From assembly GCA_017538105.1 (NCBI GenBank), contig JAFYJN010000063.1, forward strand, positions 95,686-159,685: a DNA stretch of 64,000 nucleotides. The letters run 5' to 3'. The notes under the pieces are model-generated. The model was not told the origin of the DNA, made no database searches, and saw only the letters and a list, made by a program, of their open reading frames with translations. Made by a program: the position numbers and the translations under genes. The stretch comes from Prevotella sp. (lineage in GTDB: Bacteria > Bacteroidota > Bacteroidia > Bacteroidales > Bacteroidaceae). This document shows, piece by piece, positions 43,948 to 54,298 of this stretch; the stretch's first letter is position 1, and each line of letters begins with the position of its first letter.

Positions 43948-45225
43948 CTATTGACTCTTTTTTCCGAATTCAGGATCAATCTTGATAAATGCCGTAACCA
44001 GAAACGTGATGATACACAGGAACATCACAATGATGAAGAACTGTCGGTAACCCACCATGTCTTTCAGCCATCCCGACAACATACCTGGCAACATCAGTCC
44101 CAGGTACGTCAGTCCTGTGCAAATGGCATAATGCGATGTCTTGAACTCACCTTGGCTGTAGAACAGCATATACAACGTCAATGCCGTAAAGCCCAATCCA
44201 TAGCCGAACTGTTCGACAAACAGGCAAGTACTTACAACCAATAAGTTGGAAGGCAGCGCATAACTCATATATACATAGACGATATCGGGCAGCGTGATGG
44301 CACAGACGAAAGGCCACAGCCAACGTTTCAGGCCATCGCGACTGGCCAGCATGCCACCCACAATGCCACCGAGAAGCAGACCCACGAGACCCACCGTGCC
44401 ATAAGCCAGACCATACGCCTCAGGCGACAATCCCAGTCCACCTTCTTCTTGCGGCCTCAGCAGGAAGGTGCTCGCCATCTTGGTGAGCATCGCTTCCGGG
44501 AACCGATAGAGAAGCAGGAAGAGAAGTACGAAAATTATCTGTTTGAACGGCACCTTGGTGAAGAACGAGCACAACATCTCCTTCAGTCCGTGCACCACCT
44601 GTCTTGCCGTGAGGTTCTCATTATCGCGGTCGACAGGACGAGGCATGACAAATCGGTGGTACAGCCAGATGGCGATGAACAGTCCTGCCAGTCCAAAGAA
44701 AATGAGACTCCAAGTGTAAGCGTTCCTATCGGGGAACGCTTTCTGAAGCAGTCCCGCCGCAGGCACAAGCAGCCCCTGCCCGAAAATGACCGCAATGCGG
44801 TAGCACGTGTTACGTATGCCCACGAACCACGACTGGTTGTGGCTGTCGAGTTCAAGCATATAGAACCCATCGGCAGCGATATCGTGCGTGGCACTGGAGA
44901 AGGCCATGAGGAAGAAGAAGAACATCGTTCCCTGAAACCAGAAATCCGTATTCAGCGTGAATGCCACACCTGCGAACGACGACCCAAGCAGTAGTTGCAT
45001 GGCGATAACCCACCACCGTTTTGTCTTGAAGAGGTCTACGAAGGGGCTCCACAGCGGCTTGATGACCCAGGGAAGTCCGAGCCACCCTGTATAGAGAGCT
45101 ATCTCAGTGTCGGTCATGCCCAGTTGCATATACATGACCACCGCCACCGTCATCACCACTACATTGGGAAGGCCTTCAGCAAAATAGAGTGTGGGAATCC
45201 ATGCCCACGGTGATTTCTTTTTCAT
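43948..45225 (-). CDS. AmpG-like muropeptide transporter (MFS)
   Basis: A 425-residue, 12-helix permease closely following the AmpG pattern: [44 protein letters not shown] and [16 protein letters not shown]. AmpG imports GlcNAc-anhydroMurNAc peptides for wall recycling. It overlaps the end of the upstream glycosyltransferase/SpoIID fusion by 4 bases, so they are coupled. This supports a shared role in the cell wall; the actual substrate is inferred. Confidence 0.87.
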   Translation of the reverse strand: MKKKSPWAWIPTLYFAEGLPNVVVMTVAVVMYMQLGMTDTEIALYTGWLGLPWVIKPLWSPFVDLFKTKRWWVIAMQLLLGSSFAGVAFTLNTDFWFQGTMFFFFLMAFSSATHDIAADGFYMLELDSHNQSWFVGIRNTCYRIAVIFGQGLLVPAAGLLQKAFPDRNAYTWSLIFFGLAGLFIAIWLYHRFVMPRPVDRDNENLTARQVVHGLKEMLCSFFTKVPFKQIIFVLLFLLLYRFPEAMLTKMASTFLLRPQEEGGLGLSPEAYGLAYGTVGLVGLLLGGIVGGMLASRDGLKRWLWPFVCAITLPDIVYVYMSYALPSNLLVVSTCLFVEQFGYGLGFTALTLYMLFYSQGEFKTSHYAICTGLTYLGLMLPGMLSGWLKDMVGYRQFFIIVMFLCIITFLVTAFIKIDPEFGKKSQ

Positions 45226-48200
45226 TTATAGATTTTCTTTATCTCGGCGTTTTGGTAATAATGCAGTAGGATATCGTTATAAGCGAAGCCCCGTTCTCCC
45301 ATCATGGCAGCCCCAATCTGGCACAGCCCCGCGCCATGTCCCCATCCGGCACCTATGAGACGGAAACGAGCGGGTATGCCATCGATAATATCCAATCGGT
45401 CGACAACGAAAGCCGAACTATAGAGATGCGTCGGACTAAGCGTGCGTCGGATTTCCAATTCCTTTCCGATGGTGAAAGAGCGTTTGGTACCCACAATTTT
45501 CAGTCGGCAGATGCGACCGCTGCGTCCACGTTCCAATGGCACGAGGTCTACTATCTGTCCGAAATCGATTTTCTGTTTCTCACTGACCAACGCCGCCAGT
45601 TCATCTTGTGAATAATCTTCATTCCATCGATAGAAATCCTTCGTTTCCTGGTCATAGTCCTTGAGCACCTGCCGGAGGATACGCTGGTCGGTGGTATGGC
45701 ATACGGCTTCAGGCGTCTCACGTATCCACCGCTGCGCCTCCTCTTCATTGGTGAGGTCTGGCAATGAACTGTCACCCGGCAAGTCGCGTACAGCAGTCAA
45801 GTAAGGTTTGGGCGTGTTCTCCCAACAATACTGGAACTCCTCGGTCACACCTCCGCAGCATTTGCTGAAACGCGCGTCGCAGATACCGTTCTCCGACCAT
45901 AGCACCTGTCCTCGTGTAGCCTTCACCGCTGCCACCGCTCGGGGCATGGCCTTTCCGGTGATGCCCTGGTATCGCTGGCAGTGGTCATCGGCACACACAT
46001 CGAAGATGGTATGGTCTTCACGGTCGTACCATCGTATGATTTCATCTTCCTTCTTCACGAACGAGAAGAAGTTGTCGTTACCTTCGCCCATCCGTTTACG
46101 TTTCTCCATTTGTGCCAGGAGCCAACTGCGCGAAATCACCGCATGGGCCTTGAGCAACTCTTCCGATGCCTCCGCGCTCATCTCGCTGGAGATGACGCTG
46201 GCGAGATACTGTTCCACTGGCAGTTCGTTGATGGCGCAAATGGCATCCGCATCGACCACGAGTCGCAATGAGCCAGGGAATGTCTGACGTTGTGAGCGTT
46301 GCCAATGGAAATCGATGCCAATGCGCACATTGTCAATGGAAAACGATGCGTCGTTCTGTTTGGGAACGAACATCAGTTCGCGGTAAGTGTTACCTCTCCA
46401 TACGATGCCCCCCTCCACCAACTGCACCAACTGTTCGCCCTCGATGATTTCTCCTTTCGCCAGATAAGGGCTGTTGAGTGTGAAAGAAATGGTTTGAGCC
46501 GTCACAATGCCCACGCATACTGATGGCTCACGTTTATATGCCATGGCAAGTGTCGTGTTGTCGCCTGTCGTAGCCGAGAGCCACCCAACGATACGCTCCA
46601 TCTCTGGCTTCGACACTGCCACTTCATCGTAAATGCGCAACACCTCTTCAGTATCGAGGCGCAAGAAATCCTCCTCCCGTGGAGTGATGATCAACCCCGC
46701 CATGTCGAGAGCCCCTGGGCTGACCATACATCGGGCGGCGCCTTCGGCATAGTAACACTCAGGCCGGTGTTTCTTTCTAGGAAAAACCACGAACAGGTAG
46801 TTGACGCCATCACGCCATGCCACGATGTTCATCATGGGTTCGAGATGCTGACGAGCACATTCCTCGCTATGTTCCAACGCATGGTAGGTACGACGGAAGA
46901 GCATTTCCGCAGTCTCGCGCCGCCGAACCTTGATGAACAGAGCTGGTGCCGGATAGTCCTCTATGAAAAACAATCCTTCGTCATCGCTTACCACATATAG
47001 CGGGCGTAAAGTACGAGCTAATCTGGGCCATGCACTTTGCAGCGGAAGCAACCCACTGGTCCCCCCTTGGAAATGGAGGTGATCGGGTGCCGATGCTCCA
47101 GCCTCCGGTCCATTGTAAAAGACCATGATTTCCGGGTATAGCGAGAGAAGTTTGAACATCTCACTGAAAGAGTCAGCAATGCGTTGCGGCACATGTTCAC
47201 GCGCCGGTATGGTGAAATGGGCCGGCAATATGGGAAAGGGGTTGACCAATATGTCGAACTTATTGTCAACGGGTAAGGCAAACTGCGCCTCGGGCCTGTT
47301 TTTCGCACAGAGGAAACAGGGTCGTTGGCGTATGCTCTCCTTGTCAATTTTCGCACCCGTGGACACCATACGCGCGGGATTCCACTGCACTTTCAAGTCG
47401 ATGGGACCTGGCAGTTCACGTGTCTTTACCATCTGCAACTCACGGAAATGTTGTCGGGCCTCATCCCATCGTTCAAGTTGTCTGTTGAGGAACCGGTGCA
47501 GCGACGTGTCGTCGCTCCCCATATTGCCCCCTCTGTTCAGCCGTTGTCGGGCCATCAATTCCATGGTGCGAAGGCGGTCTTTGTATAAGTTATTGGCATT
47601 TACCTTTTCCACGCTCAATGCCGCGTCGCTGTTGCCACCCCATCGACGGCAGAGATAGAGCTCCTGGTAAATACGTCCGATGCGGTACTGTCGACTAAAA
47701 GCCAGTCCGAGCGCATAGTCCTCGCCATAGCTTGTGTTGGGGAACTGTATCTGCCGCAAGAGGGGTGTGAAAAACGCCCTGGGTGCCCCCAATCCATTGA
47801 TGCGCAGCGCATTGTTCGCCCCATTGTCATCGGTCCACTCACGATGGTCGATGAGGCCCGGTGGCAAAGTGTTGAGTTGGAAGTCGCACATGCGGTAGGA
47901 ACCTACAATCATCGCCGCGTTTTGTTTGCGGAACGCGTCGACCACCGTCTGGAGCGTAGCAGACGAACTATAGAGGTCGTCGCTGTCGAGTTGCACGACG
48001 AATCGCCCACAACGGTCGTCGTTGACAGCCACGTTCCAACACCCCCCTATTCCCAAATCGGTACGTTCGGGAATGATATGCACCAGTCGTGTGTCATCGT
48101 AGCGTCTCAGCAACTCCGTTGTCCCATCGCTGGAATGGTTGTCGACCACGATGACATTGAACTTGAAGTTTGTTTTTTGGTTCAGCGCCGACTCCACGGC

Positions 48201-48998
48201 ATCGCAAATGGTCTTAGCCCTATTATAGACGGGGATGACCACCGATGCCTCAACGGGAAACAACCCTTCGGAGAAGTTGACCGCCCTATAACGCGAAGTG
48301 TCTACCAAGGCACCTATCTCGGCCAAGTGCGCTGTCACCACCTTTTCCATCTCCACCTGAACCTCACGATTGCGTGGGTTCACATAGTCGAACTGTTTCT
48401 CGCCACTTGTCCGCAGGTCATCTTCGCGTTCGGTATACAGAAATTCGTTGAGGTGGAAGAGCCTTCCTTGCCGACTGAGAAATAACCGCAGCGCATACCA
48501 CCCCGCATATCGCCATGATGGAAGCGTCGTCTGTCGGACGAAGTCCCTCAACTTTTCCACGGAGAGGAGCACCAAGGCCCCGAAGTCGAAATCATCGCGC
48601 AGACTGCCCAGTTGATAGTCGATGACGGGGTGACGCACAGTCTGTCCATTTTCCACGGACAAATGATCGGCATAGACCATGGCCGCTCCCGTATCAACCG
48701 CCACCCGCAACATACGCTGCAACGCATTGAGCCCCAATTGGAATGGTACCGCCTTAAAGCAGAAGAGGATATACGGTGACACTGCCGTCTCCACCATTTT
48801 CAGCATGGTGGCCGTAGAGGTGACGCTGTCGACGGTCATCAGTGTACATCCCGGCATGGGAGCAATCGCATCGCCGTCGTTCTCTGGCACCATCATGTAA
48901 ATATGTTGCACCGACTTGTCGGCACTCAATTCTCTGACGATGCGCGACGAGTTGTCGGCATCGACATAAGGCAGGAAACAATCTAATTTTTCAACCAT
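45222..48998 (-). CDS. Three-part fusion: glycosyltransferase GT2, HIT-like DUF4922, SpoIID/LytB
   Basis: A 1258-residue protein with no signal peptide. Residues 1-240 look like a degenerate GT-A domain. Residues 248-480 are a GT2 ([40 protein letters not shown]). Residues about 535-810 are DUF4922, a HIT-superfamily nucleotidyltransferase/phosphorylase-like domain with CFLC (561-564) and the HxHxQ motif DHLHFQ near 640. Residues 830-1258 are SpoIID/LytB ([36 protein letters not shown]), a family that cleaves or binds glycan strands. SpoIID normally acts outside the cell and the other two inside, which is puzzling. It is coupled to two AmpG-like transporters. Confidence 0.88.
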   Translation of the reverse strand: MVEKLDCFLPYVDADNSSRIVRELSADKSVQHIYMMVPENDGDAIAPMPGCTLMTVDSVTSTATMLKMVETAVSPYILFCFKAVPFQLGLNALQRMLRVAVDTGAAMVYADHLSVENGQTVRHPVIDYQLGSLRDDFDFGALVLLSVEKLRDFVRQTTLPSWRYAGWYALRLFLSRQGRLFHLNEFLYTEREDDLRTSGEKQFDYVNPRNREVQVEMEKVVTAHLAEIGALVDTSRYRAVNFSEGLFPVEASVVIPVYNRAKTICDAVESALNQKTNFKFNVIVVDNHSSDGTTELLRRYDDTRLVHIIPERTDLGIGGCWNVAVNDDRCGRFVVQLDSDDLYSSSATLQTVVDAFRKQNAAMIVGSYRMCDFQLNTLPPGLIDHREWTDDNGANNALRINGLGAPRAFFTPLLRQIQFPNTSYGEDYALGLAFSRQYRIGRIYQELYLCRRWGGNSDAALSVEKVNANNLYKDRLRTMELMARQRLNRGGNMGSDDTSLHRFLNRQLERWDEARQHFRELQMVKTRELPGPIDLKVQWNPARMVSTGAKIDKESIRQRPCFLCAKNRPEAQFALPVDNKFDILVNPFPILPAHFTIPAREHVPQRIADSFSEMFKLLSLYPEIMVFYNGPEAGASAPDHLHFQGGTSGLLPLQSAWPRLARTLRPLYVVSDDEGLFFIEDYPAPALFIKVRRRETAEMLFRRTYHALEHSEECARQHLEPMMNIVAWRDGVNYLFVVFPRKKHRPECYYAEGAARCMVSPGALDMAGLIITPREEDFLRLDTEEVLRIYDEVAVSKPEMERIVGWLSATTGDNTTLAMAYKREPSVCVGIVTAQTISFTLNSPYLAKGEIIEGEQLVQLVEGGIVWRGNTYRELMFVPKQNDASFSIDNVRIGIDFHWQRSQRQTFPGSLRLVVDADAICAINELPVEQYLASVISSEMSAEASEELLKAHAVISRSWLLAQMEKRKRMGEGNDNFFSFVKKEDEIIRWYDREDHTIFDVCADDHCQRYQGITGKAMPRAVAAVKATRGQVLWSENGICDARFSKCCGGVTEEFQYCWENTPKPYLTAVRDLPGDSSLPDLTNEEEAQRWIRETPEAVCHTTDQRILRQVLKDYDQETKDFYRWNEDYSQDELAALVSEKQKIDFGQIVDLVPLERGRSGRICRLKIVGTKRSFTIGKELEIRRTLSPTHLYSSAFVVDRLDIIDGIPARFRLIGAGWGHGAGLCQIGAAMMGERGFAYNDILLHYYQNAEIKKIYK

Positions 48999-49002
48999 AC
49001 TG

Positions 49003-49010
49003 CAAATGTA
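49003..49010 (-). promoter_or_regulatory. -7 box of the fusion operon, next to the start codon
   Basis: TACATTTG on the minus strand ends 4 bases before the ATG at 48998, so the transcript would have almost no leader. The divergent ugd gene has its own box, TATTTTTG, at 49087-49094. Confidence 0.45.
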
Positions 49011-49114
49011 GATATTTTTTTTGAAACAACCGCCCTACATACAGTAGAAAAAAGGAAGTATATTCGCCCTTTCCACCTATTTTTGTTATTTTTGCAAACA
49101 AAAACAATACTTCG

Positions 49115-50365
49115 ATGAAGAAAGACATCAAGATTGCCGTTGCCGGCACTGGATACGTCGGCATGTCGATAGCCACGCTGTTGTCACAGCACCACGATGT
49201 CACCGCCGTAGACATCGTGGCGGAAAAGGTGGAGAAAATCAACCACCGCAAGTCGCCCATCGTCGACAAGGAGATAGAGGAATACCTTGCCACCAAGCCC
49301 TTGCGCCTGCGTGCTACGCTCGATGGGGCGCAAGCCTACAGCAACGCACATTTTGTGGTGATTGCCGCTCCCACGAACTACGACTCGAAACGAAATTTCT
49401 TCGACACCACGGCAGTGGAATCGGTCATCAGCGAGGTGATGCGCCACAACCCCGATGCCATCATGGTCATCAAGTCGACGATTCCCGTAGGCTATACCGA
49501 GAGTATCCGCAAAAAGACGGGATCGAAGAACATTCTATTCTCGCCTGAGTTCCTCAGGGAGAGTCGCGCATTGTACGACAACCTCTACCCCAGCCGCATC
49601 ATCGTAGGCACCGACATGGGCGATGAGCGTTTGATAGGCGAGGCCCGCCTATTCGCCTCGCTATTGCAGGAAGGCGCCATCAAGGACAATGTGGACACCC
49701 TCATCATGGGATTCACCGAGGCCGAGGCCGTGAAACTGTTCGCCAACACCTACCTCGCTCTGCGCGTGAGTTTCTTCAACGAGTTGGACACCTATGCCGA
49801 GATGAAAGGGCTGGACACCGCAAACATCATCCACGGAGTGTGCCTTGATCCCCGCATCGGTAGCCATTACAACAACCCCTCCTTCGGCTATGGTGGCTAC
49901 TGTCTGCCCAAAGACACCAAACAGTTGCTGGCCAACTACGCCGACGTGCCAGAGAACCTGATAGAAGCCATCGTGGAGAGTAACCGCACACGCAAGGATT
50001 TCATCGCCGACCGCGTACTGTCGCTGGCAGGATACTACAACTACTACAACAAAGGCGATTTCAGTCCCAACGAGGAACGGCGGTGCGTGATAGGAGTGTA
50101 CCGACTGACGATGAAGACCAACAGCGACAATTTCCGACAGAGCAGTATTCAGGGCGTGATGAAACGCATCAAGGCCAAGGGGGCGGAGGTCATCGTCTAC
50201 GAGCCTTCCCTTGCCGATGGCAGCACGTTCTTCGGCAGTCGTGTGGTGAACGACATCAACCTTTTCAAGGAACAGAGCCAGGCCATCATCGCCAACCGCT
50301 ATGATGCCACCCTCGACGACGTAAAGGACAAAGTGTACACTCGTGACCTATTCCACCGCGACTAA
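49115..50365 (+). CDS. ugd: UDP-glucose 6-dehydrogenase / nucleotide-sugar dehydrogenase
   Basis: NAD-dependent double oxidation of a UDP-sugar to the uronic acid, feeding capsule, LPS or exopolysaccharide synthesis. 416 residues: NAD-binding [14 protein letters not shown] at the N-terminus, [20 protein letters not shown], the central [18 protein letters not shown], and the catalytic Cys in [15 protein letters not shown]. The C-terminal domain ([17 protein letters not shown]) is complete. The family includes UDP-Glc and UDP-ManNAc enzymes; PEFLRE and the length favour the UDP-Glc type. Confidence 0.92.
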   Translation: MKKDIKIAVAGTGYVGMSIATLLSQHHDVTAVDIVAEKVEKINHRKSPIVDKEIEEYLATKPLRLRATLDGAQAYSNAHFVVIAAPTNYDSKRNFFDTTAVESVISEVMRHNPDAIMVIKSTIPVGYTESIRKKTGSKNILFSPEFLRESRALYDNLYPSRIIVGTDMGDERLIGEARLFASLLQEGAIKDNVDTLIMGFTEAEAVKLFANTYLALRVSFFNELDTYAEMKGLDTANIIHGVCLDPRIGSHYNNPSFGYGGYCLPKDTKQLLANYADVPENLIEAIVESNRTRKDFIADRVLSLAGYYNYYNKGDFSPNEERRCVIGVYRLTMKTNSDNFRQSSIQGVMKRIKAKGAEVIVYEPSLADGSTFFGSRVVNDINLFKEQSQAIIANRYDATLDDVKDKVYTRDLFHRD

Positions 50366-50379
50366 CCCACGTTACGACC

Positions 50380-51477
50380 ATGACCGACGTTACGAGATAT
50401 TTACAATTTCTGAAATGCTGCCTTGATGGACAACATGTGAGTGAAGAAGAGGTGGCCGGCATCGACTGGCACAACCTTCTGTTGTTTGCCAAGAAGCAGG
50501 CCATCGTGGGCGTATACTGGCAGGGGATCCAGCATCTGGGCCATCTGCGTGAGAACAAACCCACCGATGACGATGTGATGGAATGGATGGCAGCCACGCT
50601 GCGCATCAGCCGACAGAATAAGAAGGTGGACGAGAAAGCCGTATGGACCTACAACAACTTCGGCCATGAGGGGTTCCGCAGTTGTTTGCTCAAAGGACAG
50701 GGGGTCGCCCTGCTCTACCCCGACCCGTCACTGCGTCATTCCGGCGACATCGACATCTGGGTGGAAGGTGGCGCCGAGAAAGTCATCCCCTATATACGCC
50801 AGTTCAAGCCCAAGGCCAAAGCTTGTTACCACCATATCGACTTCATGCGCGTTGACAAAATACCCATCGAGGTCCATTACCGTCCGTCGTGGATGAGTTG
50901 TCCTTGGTATAACCGCCGTCTGCAACAGTACTTTGCCTCGAAAGGCGAAGAGCAGTTCACGCACAAGGTGTCGCTCCAAGACAATGCCGGTACGCTGGCT
51001 GCCCCTACCTGGGAGTTCAATGTGGTGTTCCTGCTCTCTCATATCTACAACCACCTATTGCACGAAGGTATCGGCCTCAGACAGGTGATTGACTATTATT
51101 ACCTGCTGCTCGAGGGAGCGAAAAAGAGTGCGGAGGAGCGCCAGGCCGTATCTGCGACATTACGCCACTTAGGAATGCGCAAAATAGGCGGTGCCATGAT
51201 GTGGGTGTTGGAGAAACAACTGGGCATGGACCCTTCCCTCCTGCTGCTGCCCTCCAATGAACGTCAAGGAAAGGTGCTATTGCGCGAGATGCTCCACGGC
51301 GGCAACTTCGGCCGTCACGACGACCGCGCACTCAGCGGGAAATATGATAGCGGTGTGGCCAACAATACGCAACGGCTGTGGCGCGACCTGCGCATGGTAC
51401 GCCATTTCCCCTCGGAATGTATCTGGGAACCATTCTTCAGGATATACCATTTCTTTTGGAGGAAGAGGCATTCTTAA
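50380..51477 (+). CDS. Nucleotidyltransferase-fold protein (NTP_transf_5)
   Basis: A 365-residue member of the uncharacterised nucleotidyltransferase family PF14907. The motif LLKGQGVALLYPDPSLRHSGDIDIWV (about 108-133, split here as KGQGVALL and SGDIDIW) carries the metal-binding Asp pair; HYRPSWMSCPWYNRRLQQ and LLSHIYNHLLHEGIGLRQVIDYYYLL follow. Relatives lie in polysaccharide and peptide-modification loci. It starts 14 bases after ugd and is likely co-transcribed; the substrate is unknown. Confidence 0.85.
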   Translation: MTDVTRYLQFLKCCLDGQHVSEEEVAGIDWHNLLLFAKKQAIVGVYWQGIQHLGHLRENKPTDDDVMEWMAATLRISRQNKKVDEKAVWTYNNFGHEGFRSCLLKGQGVALLYPDPSLRHSGDIDIWVEGGAEKVIPYIRQFKPKAKACYHHIDFMRVDKIPIEVHYRPSWMSCPWYNRRLQQYFASKGEEQFTHKVSLQDNAGTLAAPTWEFNVVFLLSHIYNHLLHEGIGLRQVIDYYYLLLEGAKKSAEERQAVSATLRHLGMRKIGGAMMWVLEKQLGMDPSLLLLPSNERQGKVLLREMLHGGNFGRHDDRALSGKYDSGVANNTQRLWRDLRMVRHFPSECIWEPFFRIYHFFWRKRHS

Positions 51478-51489
51478 AAGGGGCAAGGG

Positions 51490-51547
51490 GCATGGAGCAA
51501 GGGGCTGGCCATTTCCTTACCCCCTACCCACTCCTCTTGCTCCATGC
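51490..51547 (+). terminator. Large inverted repeat after the nucleotidyltransferase gene
   Basis: GCATGGAGCAAG (51490-51501) pairs perfectly with CTTGCTCCATGC (51536-51547), with a further GGGG/CCCC inside. It lies 12 bases after the stop. No T-run follows directly. Confidence 0.6.
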
Positions 51548-51561
51548 TCCATGCACCCAAT

Positions 51562-51588
51562 AAAAAAGGGGCATCCATAAGGATGCCC
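51562..51588 (-). terminator. Intrinsic terminator of the ferredoxin gene
   Basis: GGGCATCC (51569-51576) pairs with GGATGCCC (51581-51588) over a 4-base loop; on the minus strand six T follow (51567-51562). It is 28 bases past the ferredoxin stop. Confidence 0.88.
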
Positions 51589-51616
51589 TGTTGTGATTTT
51601 GGATTACCAATTCTTG

Positions 51617-51784
51617 TTAAGGAAGGCTGATAGCCTCGGAAGGACAAACATCAGCGCAGGTGCCACACTCTGTGCAAGCATCGGGGTCGATGGAATACTT
51701 GTCGCCCTCAGAGATAGCGCCAGCGGGGCATTCATCAATACATGTACCGCAAGCGATACAATCGTCACCAATTACGTAAGCCAT
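51617..51784 (-). CDS. 2[4Fe-4S] ferredoxin
   Basis: A 55-residue bacterial ferredoxin carrying electrons at low potential for anaerobic enzymes. Both cluster motifs are complete: CIACGTCIDECP and CTECGTCADVCP (C-x2-C-x2-C-x3-CP). The start at 51784 (MAYVIGDDCIACG) is the standard one; 19 more in-frame codons lie upstream in AT-rich leader. It has its own promoter box (TATCTTTG at 51871-51864, minus strand) and terminator. Confidence 0.96.
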   Translation of the reverse strand: MAYVIGDDCIACGTCIDECPAGAISEGDKYSIDPDACTECGTCADVCPSEAISLP

Positions 51785-51846
51785 AATAAATGAATTATTA
51801 GTTTTAATAATGTTTGTAATATCTACATCGAGGCACGCCAAGGCTA

Positions 51847-51871
51847 CCTACTATAGTAGGCTGCAAAGATA
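51847..51871 (-). promoter_or_regulatory. Ferredoxin promoter box and palindrome at the transcript start
   Basis: TATCTTTG (51871-51864) is followed within a few bases by the perfect palindrome CCTACTA-TAGTAGG (51847-51860). The RNA would begin at or inside the palindrome, so this could be an operator or a 5' stabilising hairpin. Confidence 0.5.
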
Positions 51872-51966
51872 CATTTTTTATTTGATATACCTACAATTAG
51901 TGAGTATTTTTTTTATAATTTATACTTTTTCAAAATAAAACACCGAAAAAAACGTTATAGAACTAC

Positions 51967-52710
51967 ATGCGAAAAAGAATCATCACCCTGTTTTTGGCAG
52001 TAGGCAGCATATTGTGGTGTTCAGCCCAGGAGAGGAAGGTGCAGAACCGTCCTTATACCGATTTGCGCAAATTTCATTTCGGTGTGTTTGTTGGAACGCA
52101 CATGCAGGATCTGGAACTCAAAAATGTGGGTCCACAACTCATTGAGATGGAGGATGGCACGATGGTCGAGAAAAACGTGGTGTGCGACCAAGACCGTTGG
52201 GATCCAGGATTTAACGTTGGTGTGCTCGGCGAGTTGCGCCTGACCGAGAATTTCCAGTTCCGTGTGGCTCCTGGGATGTTTTTCGGCACCCGCCATATCA
52301 TGTTCAGAAACTATAGCGACCCTGACAACGAGAAGCTCATCGAGGAGCACCAAGATCTGAAGACAGCCTACGTATCGATGGCCATGGACCTCATCTTTGC
52401 CGCTCCCCGTTTCAACAACTACCGTCCTTACATGATGGCGGGCATCAACCCGATGTTGAACCTATCGGCTCGCGATGACGACTTTCTGAAGCTGAAGAAC
52501 AGCGATGTGTTTTTGGAACTGGGTATCGGATGCGACTTTTATCTGCCTTTCTTCAAACTCCGTCCTGAGCTGAAGTTTATGCTCGGCCTGACGAATAGTC
52601 TTGATATGAAACATGCCGACAAGCTGAAAGACAAAAACATGATGATGTATTCAAAAGCAGTGAGTGAGTCGCACAGCAAAATGTTCGTGCTGACATTCTT
52701 CTTCGAGTAA
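51967..52710 (+). CDS. porT: PorT-family outer-membrane beta-barrel protein
   Basis: A 247-residue exported protein (cleavage near WCSAQER) that looks like PorT, a component of the type IX secretion system. The start of the mature part, YTDLRKFHFGVFVGTHMQDLELKN in pieces (LRKFHFGVFVG, MQDLEL), and the alternating beta strands up to the terminal KMFVLTFFFE (C-terminal aromatic) match PorT and the wider porin-family barrels. Only the general barrel assignment is firm. The window also encodes one small type IX cargo (23496). An R1 repeat follows the stop. Confidence 0.68.
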   Translation: MRKRIITLFLAVGSILWCSAQERKVQNRPYTDLRKFHFGVFVGTHMQDLELKNVGPQLIEMEDGTMVEKNVVCDQDRWDPGFNVGVLGELRLTENFQFRVAPGMFFGTRHIMFRNYSDPDNEKLIEEHQDLKTAYVSMAMDLIFAAPRFNNYRPYMMAGINPMLNLSARDDDFLKLKNSDVFLELGIGCDFYLPFFKLRPELKFMLGLTNSLDMKHADKLKDKNMMMYSKAVSESHSKMFVLTFFFE

Positions 52711-52711
52711 T

Positions 52712-52745
52712 GAATACCCATCCCTACCCTCCCAAAGGGAGGGAG
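52712..52745 (+). repeat. R1 repeat copy after porT
   Basis: AATACCCATCCCTACCCTCC then CAAAGGGAGGGAG, starting one base after the porT stop; a perfect CCCTCCC-AAA-GGGAGGG hairpin. Confidence 0.8.
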
Positions 52746-52811
52746 TATAGTATAGCAAGATGTGCATCTCCGGTTGGAGATGCCCATCTTCTATTATAGA
52801 GATTTCTCAAA

Positions 52812-54221
52812 TTACATGGCGAGGATTTGCTTGGCCACATCGTTGTCGGGCTCCAGCTGAGCGAGTTTCTGTGCCCAACTCTTGGCGTTGGAGAGCTCCT
52901 GCTTGGTGTAGTAATAGATGGCCATATAGCGATAGGCGCGTTTCAAGTAAACGGCATCGTTCTCGCCCTGTGAACCTTCTTGCACCAAACTGATCAGACG
53001 CTCGTAGTATGGCTTGGCCAGACCTTCCTTGTTCTCTGGGTCGAGCTGAGCATTGATTTGCGCACGCTTGTAAACATAGAATTTCGCCGTGGGGCTCATC
53101 TCACACACCTTGGCATACGCCTCGTCGGCCTTGCGCAGAGCCTCCTTGGTAGCGGCTTCATCCGAATTCTCGTCAGAAGCGATAGCCTGATAGATATCTG
53201 CCAATCCCGTATAGTCCTCAGCCTTCGGATTGCTGACGGTAGCCATATATTTGTTGTACTGCTCTACGGCACTGGCGTGAGCGCCCTTGCCAGAATAAGC
53301 CTGTGCCAACGCCTTGTAAGCCTCGGGATTTTCACGCATCTGAAGCGACTGTTGGAAAGCACTGATGGCGGCATCCCACGACTTGGCACCCAAGTTGGAG
53401 TAACCCAAGTTGAGGTAGTCACGTGGAGATATCTCAGCGCTGTCAGAATGATTCATCAGTTTGTCGGCATAGGCCACGGCACCGCTGTAGTCCTCAGCCA
53501 CAAGGCTGTTATAGAATGCCATACGGTTGAGCACCGCTGAACGCGGGAACTTGTCAAGACCATATTTGGCAATCTCCAACGATGTGTCGTGCTTACCAGT
53601 ATAGTAAGCGGCGAGCGCATATTCTTTCAGCTGGTCCTCATTCAGGCTGCCACGGTTGGCCTTGGCGAAATATTCCACCGCTTGGTCGTAGTTATTGGCC
53701 TGATAGAAGAAATGGGCTGCCACGGCATCAACAGGATAGTCGGGACGGGCGGCACGCAGTTTCTCAAGCATAGCTGCCGACTCCGTGGGAGAAATCTTAC
53801 GATAGACGCGGGCATACTTGATGTAACCCATCGGCTCGTTGGGGTCGATGTGCGTAGCCTGCTGGTACCATACGGCAGCTGCGCCACCATCATCCTTCAC
53901 AGCCTCGATGTCGCCCTGGAGGAGATAAGCCTCCACGCACTTGTTCTTACCACGCTGACAAGCCATGTCGGCATAAACCTTGGCCTGAGCCGTGTCACGC
54001 ACGTCGAGGAAGGCGCGACCCAGTCCAGCAAGTGCCACGGCATCTTTCTTGTAGGTCTTGAGGAACTGTTTTACGGGTTCCTTGACCACGGCGGCAGCAC
54101 CTTTGGCATCGTTAATCACTTTGGTAATGGCGGCAATGTCGGCCTGACGGTCCTGCGCCATGGCGGAAGCGGAGAATCCTAACATCAGCGCTCCCAAGAA
54201 TAGATATTTGATAGCTTTCAT
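52812..54221 (-). CDS. Exported tetratricopeptide-repeat protein
   Basis: A 469-residue protein with a signal peptide (cleavage at SAMAQD) and about ten TPR-like helical pairs through its length: AVALAGLGRAFLDVRDTAQAKVYAD, AAVWYQQATHIDPNEPMGYIKYARVYR, SWDAAISAFQQSLQMRENPEAYKALAQAYSGKG (each cited in part as AVALAGLG, DPNEPMGYIK, NPEAYKALAQ). TPRs bind partner proteins. It is the last gene of the ExbB-TonB operon, 77 bases after the PstS-like gene, and could be a periplasmic scaffold for that system. Confidence 0.85.
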   Translation of the reverse strand: MKAIKYLFLGALMLGFSASAMAQDRQADIAAITKVINDAKGAAAVVKEPVKQFLKTYKKDAVALAGLGRAFLDVRDTAQAKVYADMACQRGKNKCVEAYLLQGDIEAVKDDGGAAAVWYQQATHIDPNEPMGYIKYARVYRKISPTESAAMLEKLRAARPDYPVDAVAAHFFYQANNYDQAVEYFAKANRGSLNEDQLKEYALAAYYTGKHDTSLEIAKYGLDKFPRSAVLNRMAFYNSLVAEDYSGAVAYADKLMNHSDSAEISPRDYLNLGYSNLGAKSWDAAISAFQQSLQMRENPEAYKALAQAYSGKGAHASAVEQYNKYMATVSNPKAEDYTGLADIYQAIASDENSDEAATKEALRKADEAYAKVCEMSPTAKFYVYKRAQINAQLDPENKEGLAKPYYERLISLVQEGSQGENDAVYLKRAYRYMAIYYYTKQELSNAKSWAQKLAQLEPDNDVAKQILAM

Positions 54222-54298
54222 AATTCTCTTTGTTTTAGTTGTTGGTTATTAATGCATGTTGGTCAAATTTATGACGAAAGAATTCTGAAATAGTTTAA

